A stretch of DNA of 28,796 nt from Vulcanimicrobiota bacterium (GTDB lineage: Bacteria; Eremiobacterota; Eremiobacteria; Baltobacterales; Baltobacteraceae). A program made the position numbers and the translations under genes. This document shows positions 14,503 to 21,868 of this stretch, piece after piece. Below the pieces are notes generated by a model. It was not told the origin of the DNA. It did no database searches and saw only the letters and a list, made by a program, of their open reading frames with translations. The stretch spans positions 1 through 28,796 of the forward strand of contig JAQBPL010000244.1 of the NCBI GenBank assembly GCA_028287545.1. Direction: 5' to 3'. Each line of letters begins with the position of its first letter. The first letter of the stretch is position 1.

Positions 14503-15326
14503 CGGGCGCGGTCGAACCGCGCCGCCGGTCCCGCTTTCGGCTCGAGCCGTACGTCGAATTCGCCCGCACCGCGATGGCTCGCGAAGCGACCTACCGTTTC
14601 GACGTCTTCACGACGATCGGTTCCTTCGTCGTGCGGGTCTATCTGTTGCGCATGGTGTGGACGGCGCTCTACGCGCACAACGCGGCGCCGCACGAGCTCT
14701 CCCGGCAGGCGATCATCACGTATTCCGCGGTCGCGCTGCTGATGGGGATCGTCATGGACATCGATCAGACCCGCGCGCTCAAGGACAAACTGCACGACGG
14801 CAGCATCGCGACGGACTTCCTCAAGCCGATCGTCGTGCCGTTCTATTTCTTCGCGGACGGCACCGGCGAGGTGCTCTTTCACGCGGTTCTGCTGATCCCG
14901 GCGACGCTGATCGCGCTGCTGATCTTTCACATCATCGTGCCGGGGCCGGGTGTGCTCGCCGCCTTCGCGCTCAGCTTCTTCCTGGGGTATCTGGTCGGCT
15001 TCTTCCTGAACTTCATCCTCAACTGTAGCGCGTTCTGGACGCTCGAGATCAGCGCGGTGCAGCTGATCGTGACGTGGCTGACCGATCTGTTCGGCGGAGA
15101 GCTGATCCCGCTGATCCTCTTCCCGGCCTTCCTGCAGAACTTCATCTACGCGCTGCCGTTCGCGGCGATGTTCTCTACGCCGCTGCTGATCTACGTCGGC
15201 GTGATCCCGCCCTCGCGCTACGTCGAGGTGATGGGCTTGCAGCTGGTGTGGATCGTCGGGCTGGCGATCGTCTCGACGCTGATGTGGCGGGCCGGTTCGC
15301 GCCGCATCGTCGTGCAGGGCGGCTGA
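14499..15326 (+). CDS. ABC-2 permease, first subunit (COG4587-like)
   Basis: A 275-residue membrane protein with six probable helices (about 45-65, 75-90, 130-150, 155-180, 185-225 and 240-265). Blocks FARTAMAREATYRFDVFTTI, DKLHDGSIATDFLKPI and LFGGELIPLILFP are typical of the ABC-2 permeases next to COG4586-type ATPases. The start is GTG 14499, overlapping the ATPase stop as GTGA, with GGGGA 7 bases upstream. No ATG fits. It forms the membrane pore with the next gene product. Confidence 0.9.
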   Translation: MTGAVEPRRRSRFRLEPYVEFARTAMAREATYRFDVFTTIGSFVVRVYLLRMVWTALYAHNAAPHELSRQAIITYSAVALLMGIVMDIDQTRALKDKLHDGSIATDFLKPIVVPFYFFADGTGEVLFHAVLLIPATLIALLIFHIIVPGPGVLAAFALSFFLGYLVGFFLNFILNCSAFWTLEISAVQLIVTWLTDLFGGELIPLILFPAFLQNFIYALPFAAMFSTPLLIYVGVIPPSRYVEVMGLQLVWIVGLAIVSTLMWRAGSRRIVVQGG

Positions 15327-16135
15327 TGCGCTGGCGGCGCATGGCGGGCGTTTACCGCCAGTACTGGCGCATCAACATCCTCACGACTCTGGAGTACCGC
15401 GAGAACTTCCTGGTCTGGTTCGCCTTCACGTTCGTCTATCACGGATCGTCGATCGCCGCGCTGTGGATCGTGCTCACGCGCTTCCCGTCGATGAACGGCT
15501 GGAGCTTCCGCGACATGGCGTTCCTCTACTCGCTGTGGATGGTCGCCCACGCGCTGCACAACACGCTGTTCTCGACGGTCGGCGAGGTCCCAGACCATAT
15601 CCGCAACGGCGAGTTCGACCGGCTGCTGGTGCGGCCGCTCGACACGCTCTTCCAGGCGATCGCGACGCCGGGCCAGGTGTTCCCCGACGAGCTCGTGCTC
15701 GCGATCGTCACCTTCGTCGCCGCGACGATCTACGCCGGCGTGCACGTCGACGCGCTGTTCCTCATGTTCATCCCGCTGATCTTCATCGGCGGCGCGCTGA
15801 TCGATCTAGGCATCAACCTGATCATCTCGACCGCCGCCTTCTGGTTCGTGAAGGTCGACGCGCTGCGCTGGATCTTCGTGCAGCTCGAGCAGGAGTTCAC
15901 CCGCTATCCGGTCACGATCTATACGCGCGGCGTGCGATTCGTGCTCACGTTCGTGTTCCCGTTCGCGTTCATGAACTATTTTCCGGCGCGCTATTTCCTG
16001 CACAAAGGGATGAGCGGCCTGGGGCTGCCGCCCGTCGCCGGTCTGCTCACGCCGGCGATCGGGATCGTGTTCGTGGCGCTGGCGTACGTCTTCTGGCGCT
16101 TCGGACTCAACCGGTACCAGGGAGTGGGGCACTAA
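15326..16135 (+). CDS. ABC-2 permease, second subunit (COG3694-like)
   Basis: A 269-residue, six-helix membrane protein (MRWRRMAGVYRQYWRINI at the N-terminus, then LEYRENFLVWFAF, HIRNGEFDRLLVRPLDTLFQ and FVFPFAFMNYFPARYFL). The RNGEFDRLLVRP block is the counterpart of DGSIATDFLKP in the first permease, and the two are distant paralogues. The ATG at 15326 overlaps the previous stop as TGATG, with AGGG just upstream. It is the last gene of the SRPBCC-ATPase-permease-permease cluster. Its final 29 bases overlap the convergent membrane-GAF gene, and no terminator hairpin was seen there. Confidence 0.9.
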   Translation: MRWRRMAGVYRQYWRINILTTLEYRENFLVWFAFTFVYHGSSIAALWIVLTRFPSMNGWSFRDMAFLYSLWMVAHALHNTLFSTVGEVPDHIRNGEFDRLLVRPLDTLFQAIATPGQVFPDELVLAIVTFVAATIYAGVHVDALFLMFIPLIFIGGALIDLGINLIISTAAFWFVKVDALRWIFVQLEQEFTRYPVTIYTRGVRFVLTFVFPFAFMNYFPARYFLHKGMSGLGLPPVAGLLTPAIGIVFVALAYVFWRFGLNRYQGVGH

Positions 16136-17999
16136 GCGGCGCCTGCCCCGTCCCGAGCGCTTCGGCGGCGTCGCGATAGCGGGTGAGTTCGATCGCGTTG
16201 AGCGCGATCGACGCGTGCGCGACGACCCGAATGAGGTGCTCGCGTTCGTCCGGATCGAGGTCGAGGCCGCTCACGTTGTGGCCGTACACGACGATCCCGC
16301 TGACCCGGCGGTCGAAGAAGATCGGCGCGGCGAACGTCAGCCGCTCGTTCGGAAATGATTTTTGGATGAGCCGCGTGTCTTTGCCGGTGAAGGTCAGCGC
16401 GCCGCGCGTGCGGGTGATCGCCCGGGTCAACTCGTCGCTCGGACCCAGTTTGATCACGAAATCCGCCGGCCACTCGAAGCTCTCGGCGAGCAGGTATCCG
16501 CCGTCGGGCTGACGCGCGAGTATGCCGCCGAACGAGAGCTTCAACGCGTGCGCCGCATCCTGCAGCAGCGCGCGATACACGTCCTCAACTGTCTCGGCAT
16601 CGAGAATGTAGCCGGCGATGAACTCGAGCGCCTGCCGCTGCTCCCCGCGGTCGCGGAAGATGAACCGGTCCACGAGGCGGTTGAGGAAACCCATCAGCCG
16701 CCCGGTGAAGAGGGCCACCACCATCGAGACGGCGATCAGGTAGCCGTACGCGAAATCGGTGTTGTTGTAGAACGCGTAGGTTCCGATCTCTTCGGCGACC
16801 GTGATGGTGCCGATGAAGGCCGCGGTGATCGCGACGTACACGACGGCGCGGCTGACGACGAAGTCGACGTTGAAGAACTGATGCCGCACGACCGCGATCC
16901 CGATGGTGACGATCGGGACGATCGTCATCGAGACCAGAATGCTGTTGAACCAGACGGGGATGTAGCCCGACGGGTAGAGCTGGTCGGACGCGAGCCGGGC
17001 GGCTCCGGCGAAGAGGAACCCGGCGGCGATCCAGCCGATGCGATGGCGGTCGTTGTGACGCGCGCGCCAGAACGCGATCACCAGCGCGACGACCGTCGTC
17101 GCGCTGACCGCGTAGTTGGCCCGCATCACGAGCACGTCGAGGCGCTCGGCGGGGACCGCCGCGTAGTTCAGCGACCACTGGGCGTAGGCGTTGAGCGTGC
17201 CGAGGATGACGGCGAGCCCCGCCGCGACGCACGCGAAGATGCGCTCGCGCGGAGCGTCGGCGTCTCCGTCGATCAGACACAGCGCGAAGAGCATCAGCGC
17301 GGGGCGGGCCGCTCCGCGGATGGTGTCGCCGATCCACATCGAGACCTGCCGCCACGGCGGCGGCAAGATGCCGTCGAAATACGTCGACGGCGCCTCGACG
17401 CCCGCCAGGCAGAACACGAAGAACGCTCCCGTCGCGATGCTCGGCTTCACCAAGAAGAGGATCGCGCCGAGCGAGACGGCGCCGACGAAGAGCACGATGC
17501 GGAGCAGGTCGAGAAAGCGGTTGCGGTTCGTCTCCTTGATCGCCACCAGGTGCAGCACGCGCTCCGTGCCGTTCCGCTCGATCGGAAGGTAGCGCTGCGG
17601 GTTGTCGTAGGTGAAGCCGTGCCCGACGATGCCGAGCTTGCGGTCGAGGGGCTTGATGCGGTCGACGCGCACGTGGTCGCCGAGCAGAATGGTCTCGCCG
17701 GTACGCGGCCGGCGCTCGGGGCGCAGTACCGAGGAGATCCTGTGCAGCAGCCGCTTCGCCGGAGACGGCGTCGCGGCGTGTGCGGCGGGCGCGGCCGTCT
17801 TCGCCGGGGCCGGCACGTGGATCATGTTCGCGTCGCCGTCCGTCGTGTAGCCGAACACGCCCAGCGGGTAGACGACGCGGACGAAGTCCGGGACGACGCG
17901 GGAGAGCGCGAGCGCGACGAGGATCCCAACGATCACCATCCGGATCAGCTCGGGTGGGCGCAGGGAGACTTTCGGGAGGCTCGGCTCTTCCGGTATCAC
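16107..17999 (-). CDS. Membrane protein with extracytoplasmic N-domain, multi-helix sensor-like region and C-terminal GAF, no output domain
   Basis: A 630-residue protein. A first helix at about 20-38 is followed by an exported domain of about 40-160 (with a poly-Ala/Pro stretch at 66-80, then GDHVRVDRIKPLDRKLG, which resembles a small PDZ-like or beta domain). Seven or more helices lie between about 163 and 438. The cytoplasmic tail holds a GAF-like domain from about 455 to 608 (ALEFIAGYILDAETVEDVY, SFGGILARQPDGGYLL, LTFAAPIFFDRRVSGIVVYG). It has the layout of a sensor kinase but no histidine kinase, GGDEF, phosphatase or DNA-binding domain after the GAF. The start is GTG 17999 without a convincing ribosome site; Met21 is an alternative. 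It begins 32 bases after the acyl-CoA dehydrogenase stop. Confidence 0.8.
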   Translation of the reverse strand: MIPEEPSLPKVSLRPPELIRMVIVGILVALALSRVVPDFVRVVYPLGVFGYTTDGDANMIHVPAPAKTAAPAAHAATPSPAKRLLHRISSVLRPERRPRTGETILLGDHVRVDRIKPLDRKLGIVGHGFTYDNPQRYLPIERNGTERVLHLVAIKETNRNRFLDLLRIVLFVGAVSLGAILFLVKPSIATGAFFVFCLAGVEAPSTYFDGILPPPWRQVSMWIGDTIRGAARPALMLFALCLIDGDADAPRERIFACVAAGLAVILGTLNAYAQWSLNYAAVPAERLDVLVMRANYAVSATTVVALVIAFWRARHNDRHRIGWIAAGFLFAGAARLASDQLYPSGYIPVWFNSILVSMTIVPIVTIGIAVVRHQFFNVDFVVSRAVVYVAITAAFIGTITVAEEIGTYAFYNNTDFAYGYLIAVSMVVALFTGRLMGFLNRLVDRFIFRDRGEQRQALEFIAGYILDAETVEDVYRALLQDAAHALKLSFGGILARQPDGGYLLAESFEWPADFVIKLGPSDELTRAITRTRGALTFTGKDTRLIQKSFPNERLTFAAPIFFDRRVSGIVVYGHNVSGLDLDPDEREHLIRVVAHASIALNAIELTRYRDAAEALGTGQAPLSAPLPGTG

Positions 18000-18031
18000 C
18001 TTGGTCGAAGCTTACCCGACCGCGGCGGTCT

Positions 18032-19210
18032 TCAGGATTTCGGCGGGCTCCATTTGCCGACCATGGAGCGCGCGATCACGATGCGCTGGATCTGCTGCGT
18101 CCCTTCATAGATTTGCGTGATCTTCGCGTCGCGCATCATCCGCTCGACCGGATACTCGGTCGAGTAGCCGTAGCCGCCGAGGAGCTGCACGGCGTCGACC
18201 GTCACGCTCATCGCGACGTCGCCGCACTTGAGCTTCGCCATCGCGGCCCACGTCGTGACGTCCGGGGCGTTCTCGTCGCACTTGCGCGCGGCTTCGTACA
18301 GCAGCAGACGGGCGGCTTCGACTTCCGTCTTCATGTCGGCCAGCATGAACTGCAGGCCCTGCTGCTGCGAGATCGGCTTGCCGAAGGCCACGCGCTGCTT
18401 CGTGTACTCGGTCGCGTAGTCGAGCGCGCCCTGCGCGATCCCGAGCGCCTGCGCCGCGATGCCGGGACGCGACTTGTCGAGCACTTTCATCGCGATCTTG
18501 AAGCCGACGCCTTCTTCCCCGAGCATGTTGGCCGCCGGGACGCGGCAGTTATCGAACGCGAGCTCGACGGTCGGTGACCCGCGGATCCCCATTTTTTTCT
18601 CGAGCTTGCCGACGTTGAAGCCCGGCGTACCCTTCTCGACGACGAACGCCGAGATGCCGTTCGGGCCCTTCGTCGCATCGGTCACCGCGAAGACGGTCAC
18701 GACGTCGGCGACGCTGCCGTTGGTGATCCAGATCTTCGAGCCGTCGAGGACGTAGTCGTCACCGTCGCGGCGAGCTTTGGTGCGCATCGAGCCGGCGGCG
18801 TCGGAACCGGAGCCGGGCTCGGTGAGCGCGTAGGCGGCGAGCTTCTTGCCGCTCGCGAGATCGGGGAGCCAGCGCCGCTTCTGTTCGTCGCTGCCGCCGA
18901 TCATGATCGGCAGCGCGCCGAGTTCCTGAACCGCGATGAGCAGTGCCGACGACGCACACGCCTTGGCGACTTCCTCGACGACCTTCACGTAGGTCACGAA
19001 CGAACCGCCGAGGCCGCCGTATTCGGCCGGAACCGGGATGCCGAGCAGATCGTTCTCGGCGAAGAGGTCCTTGATGTCCCAGGCGAACTCGGCTCGCTCG
19101 TCGATCTCCGCCGCGCGGGGCTCGACGCGTTCCTTGACCAGCTGGCGGACGACGTCCAGGATCATCGCCTCTTCGTCGGAGGCCTCGGGGCGGGGCGGTG
19201 CGATCGACAT
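18032..19210 (-). CDS. Acyl-CoA dehydrogenase
   Basis: A 392-residue FAD enzyme that introduces the alpha,beta double bond in acyl-CoA. Domain blocks in order are PAEYGGLGGSFVTYVKVVEE, AYALTEPGSGSDAAG (FAD/substrate), WITNGSVADVV, GIRGSPTVELAFDNCRVP, YTKQRVAFGKPI, VQLLGGYGYSTEYPVERMMRDAK and QIYEGTQQIQRIVIAR. The base is Glu369 in YEGT, the position used in short-chain and short-branched-chain dehydrogenases. No electron-transfer flavoprotein gene is adjacent. Its neighbour downstream in the same direction is the GAF membrane protein; 61 bases separate it from the divergent secreted-protein gene. Confidence 0.94.
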   Translation of the reverse strand: MSIAPPRPEASDEEAMILDVVRQLVKERVEPRAAEIDERAEFAWDIKDLFAENDLLGIPVPAEYGGLGGSFVTYVKVVEEVAKACASSALLIAVQELGALPIMIGGSDEQKRRWLPDLASGKKLAAYALTEPGSGSDAAGSMRTKARRDGDDYVLDGSKIWITNGSVADVVTVFAVTDATKGPNGISAFVVEKGTPGFNVGKLEKKMGIRGSPTVELAFDNCRVPAANMLGEEGVGFKIAMKVLDKSRPGIAAQALGIAQGALDYATEYTKQRVAFGKPISQQQGLQFMLADMKTEVEAARLLLYEAARKCDENAPDVTTWAAMAKLKCGDVAMSVTVDAVQLLGGYGYSTEYPVERMMRDAKITQIYEGTQQIQRIVIARSMVGKWSPPKS

Positions 19211-19271
19211 AGCCCAGCAAGATTCGACCGCGCGCGGAGGTCCGCCTCGGCGAATTGCCGATCATCGAAAC

Positions 19272-20216
19272 ATGCGATTCCTGGCCACCGTACGACCGGC
19301 GGCGCTTTTGACGTTGGCCGCGGCAATGCTGCCGGCGGCGAGCGGCGCGCAAAGCCCGACGCCGGCCCCAAGCCCGTCCTCGACGGCCACCCCGGCCCCG
19401 ACGGGAGGGACGACCTCGATCACGCTGGTCTACAAAGCGCCGCCCGGCTGGGCGCGGGTTTCCTCGGTCGGCCCGGGGACAAGCTACGTCGTTCAGGACG
19501 GCGACAAGGTCCACACCCTCACCTTCGCGGCCGTCAGCCCAAAGCTGGGAACGCAGGTCGACGCATACGCCGCCGACCGCATCAGCGCTGAACGGCAGCG
19601 CGGCGCCGAAGTCGTCGACGAAGGTTCGACCACCGCGTGCGAAGGCGAACCGGCGCATCGGTGGACCATTCTGAGCGCGAGCACCGGCGTCGCGACGGAA
19701 ACGAAGGTCCTCGCGACGACGGTCACCGGCGGGATCGCGACGGCGACGTACACGCATCGCCAAGGCGTCGGTGACCGGCGCGACGGGCTCGACGCTATGG
19801 GCAATCTCTGCCCTGGGCCGTTCCCGAACCCCGTGCCGGCAGGCTGGACCGCCCCGAAAGCGCGGTTCGGGATAACGCTCGCGCTCGACTCCCCGGACGC
19901 GACATCGACGTTCGTCGCGTCGTATCGCGTGATGGCGGCGGATCGCTTCGAAGTCTTCGAACGTGACGCGCTTCCCAAGGGAACCGTCGTCGCCGATCGC
20001 CGGGAACCGTGCGGCGCGGGACAGATGCATCGTGTCGACGTGAAAATCGGGGGCCAGATCGCGGAGATCACGACGACGTACCTCCACGGCGCCGGCTACC
20101 GCTACGTTTACACGCGGCCGGCGAGCCACGACGCCGATGCCGGAGCGGAACGCGCGCTGAGTGCGTTCTGCCGCGGCGCGTCGCCCCTCTCGAATCCGGC
20201 CTCCGCGCCGGTCTGA
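19272..20216 (+). CDS. Secreted protein with two related tandem domains, function unknown
   Basis: A 314-residue protein with a signal peptide (MRFLATVRPAALLTLAAAML, cleavage after SGA near 26) and a Pro/Ala/Thr linker to about 48. Two roughly 110-130-residue copies of one domain follow. Copy 1 has TTACEGEPAHRW, then TATYTHRQG and ends at NLCPGP; copy 2 has REPCGAGQMHRV, then TTTYLHGAG and ends at AFCRGA. Each holds a Cys pair that could form a disulphide, and the order C...HR...Y.H...D...A...C is shared. I do not recognise the family. The ATG at 19272 is chosen because the signal peptide starts there; no clear ribosome site precedes it. It is convergent with scoB, 17 bases apart. Confidence 0.78.
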   Translation: MRFLATVRPAALLTLAAAMLPAASGAQSPTPAPSPSSTATPAPTGGTTSITLVYKAPPGWARVSSVGPGTSYVVQDGDKVHTLTFAAVSPKLGTQVDAYAADRISAERQRGAEVVDEGSTTACEGEPAHRWTILSASTGVATETKVLATTVTGGIATATYTHRQGVGDRRDGLDAMGNLCPGPFPNPVPAGWTAPKARFGITLALDSPDATSTFVASYRVMAADRFEVFERDALPKGTVVADRREPCGAGQMHRVDVKIGGQIAEITTTYLHGAGYRYVYTRPASHDADAGAERALSAFCRGASPLSNPASAPV

Positions 20217-20233
20217 GCCGGAGGATCTCGCTT

Positions 20234-20902
20234 CTAGACTCCGGCCGGGATCGCCATCACCTCAGGTGCGGCTGGGACCTTGAGCTCCGCACCGGTCGCG
20301 GCTTTGACGTCGTCGACGCTGACGCCGGGCGCGACCTCGCGCAGGACGAGCCCCTCCGGGGTGACGTCGATCAGCGCGAGGTCGGTGATGATCTGCTGCA
20401 CGACGGCCTTGCCGGTCAGCGGCAGGTCACAGCGCTCCAGGATCTTGTGCGCGCCGCCCTTCGCGGTGTGCTCCATCATCACGATGACGCGCTTCGCGCC
20501 GTGGACGAGGTCCATCGCGCCGCCCATCCCCTTGACCATCTTGCCGGGGATCACCCAGTTCGCGAGATCGCCGTTGCTCGCTACCTGCATCGCGCCGAGG
20601 ACGGCGACGTCGACGTGCCCGCCGCGGATCATCCCGAACGACGTCGCCGAGTCGAAGAACGAGGCGCCCGGCAGCACCGTGACGGTCTCCTTGCCGGCGT
20701 TGATGAGGTCGGGGTCTTCTTGGCCCTCGTAAGGATAGGGACCGAAGCCGAGGATCCCGTTCTCGCTCTGGAGCACGACGGTGACGCCGCTCGGGACGTA
20801 GTTCGGGATCAGGGTCGGGAGCCCGATCCCGAGGTTCACGTACTGACCGTCATGCAGCTCCTGCGCGACGCGCGCGGCGAGCTGGGTTCGGGTGAGCGCC
20901 AC
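20234..20902 (-). CDS. scoB: 3-oxoacid CoA-transferase, subunit B
   Basis: A 222-residue beta subunit. The catalytic Glu47 lies in QSENGILG, preceded by [16 protein letters not shown], and the family block [23 protein letters not shown] follows, then [21 protein letters not shown]. The start is GTG 20902, with GGAGG 9 bases upstream inside the subunit A gene, and only two bases after the A stop. With subunit A it moves CoA from succinyl-CoA or acetyl-CoA to a 3-oxoacid such as acetoacetate; the exact substrate cannot be set from sequence (3-oxoadipate transferases are close). Confidence 0.92.
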   Translation of the reverse strand: MALTRTQLAARVAQELHDGQYVNLGIGLPTLIPNYVPSGVTVVLQSENGILGFGPYPYEGQEDPDLINAGKETVTVLPGASFFDSATSFGMIRGGHVDVAVLGAMQVASNGDLANWVIPGKMVKGMGGAMDLVHGAKRVIVMMEHTAKGGAHKILERCDLPLTGKAVVQQIITDLALIDVTPEGLVLREVAPGVSVDDVKAATGAELKVPAAPEVMAIPAGV

Positions 20903-20904
20903 CT

Positions 20905-21666
20905 TTATCGTCCTCCGTCCCGCTTGCGCGTAGTCACGCGCTCGATGCGTTTGCCGGCGGGACCGACCGCAACGACGCGCTGCACGTAGATCCCGGGCAA
21001 GTGGACCTGCTCGGGATCGATCTCGCCCGGCTCGACGAGCTCCTCGACCTCGGCGATGGTGATCTTCCCGGCCATCGCGCAGAGCGGGTTGAACTGTCGC
21101 GTCGCCTTGTGAAAGACGAGGTTGCCGTGCCGGTCGCCGACGCTCGCGCGGACCAGGGCAAAATCGCAGACGATCCCTTCTTCGAGCGCGTACTCGCGGC
21201 CGTTGAAAACGCGGACGTCCTTTTTGGGCGAGGCGACCGCGACCGAACCGTCGCCGTTGTAGCGCCACGGCAGCCCGCCGTCCGCGACCAGCGTGCCGAC
21301 CCCGGCCGGCGTGTAGAACCCGGGGATGCCGCAGCCGCCGGCGCGGAGCCGCTCCGCCAGCGTCCCTTGCGGCACCAGCTCGACTTCCAGCTCGCCGGCG
21401 AGATACTGGCGCTCGAACTCTTTGTTCTCGCCGACGTACGAGCCGGTCGTGCGGCGGATCCGCTTGGCGTCGAGCAGGACGCCCAGCCCCCAGCCGTCGA
21501 CCCCGCAGTTGTTCGAGACGGTCACCAGATCCGTCGCCCCGGCCTCCAGCAGCGCCTCGATCAGATTGTGGGGGATCCCATTGAGACCGAATCCCCCAAC
21601 CGCGAGCGACGCGCCGCTGGGAATGTCTCTGACCGCTTCGGCACACGAAGCGACGACTTTGTCCAT
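20905..21666 (-). CDS. scoA: 3-oxoacid CoA-transferase, subunit A
   Basis: A 253-residue alpha subunit beginning [20 protein letters not shown]. The CoA-transferase family 1 pattern is clear: [18 protein letters not shown] near residue 22, [13 protein letters not shown], then [50 protein letters not shown] and the tail [35 protein letters not shown]. The start is ATG 21666. Longer open frame upstream is not supported, since the family starts here. It makes a two-gene operon with scoB. The acyl-CoA dehydrogenase 2 kb away suggests local interest in fatty or keto acid use, but they are not in one transcript. Confidence 0.93.
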   Translation of the reverse strand: MDKVVASCAEAVRDIPSGASLAVGGFGLNGIPHNLIEALLEAGATDLVTVSNNCGVDGWGLGVLLDAKRIRRTTGSYVGENKEFERQYLAGELEVELVPQGTLAERLRAGGCGIPGFYTPAGVGTLVADGGLPWRYNGDGSVAVASPKKDVRVFNGREYALEEGIVCDFALVRASVGDRHGNLVFHKATRQFNPLCAMAGKITIAEVEELVEPGEIDPEQVHLPGIYVQRVVAVGPAGKRIERVTTRKRDGGR

Positions 21667-21817
21667 ACGAGCCGGACTAGTGCTACGCGCGGTTGTCCCG
21701 GTCCCGCGCCCGTTCGGGTGTAGAGAGGGGGCCCCTCGGAAAGGTCGCCGGTCGCATGGGGGGTAAGGTTTGCAAGGCTCAGCGGCGCGCGGGTAAACCG
21801 TCGTGTGCTTCCGTTTT

Positions 21818-21850
21818 TCGACCGGCCGTCGACCGGCTATCGACCGGCCA
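21818..21850 (+). repeat. Three 11-bp tandem repeats before the GGDEF-EAL gene
   Basis: TCGACCGGC plus two variable bases occurs three times head to tail (units at 21818, 21829 and 21840). The period is close to one DNA helical turn, so the units face one side. The array ends 18 bases before the TTG start chosen for the GGDEF-EAL gene. The rest of the 202-base gap to scoA holds a GAGGGG-G-CCCCTC palindrome at 21725-21737 and no recognisable promoter. Confidence 0.7.
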
Positions 21851-21868
21851 GAGCGAGGCGAGACTTTT

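Noticed and set aside
21725..21737. GAGGGG-G-CCCCTC palindrome as a terminator or operator
   Set aside because: The loop is a single base and there is no T-tract; chance is plausible in such GC-rich DNA, and no promoter elements are near.
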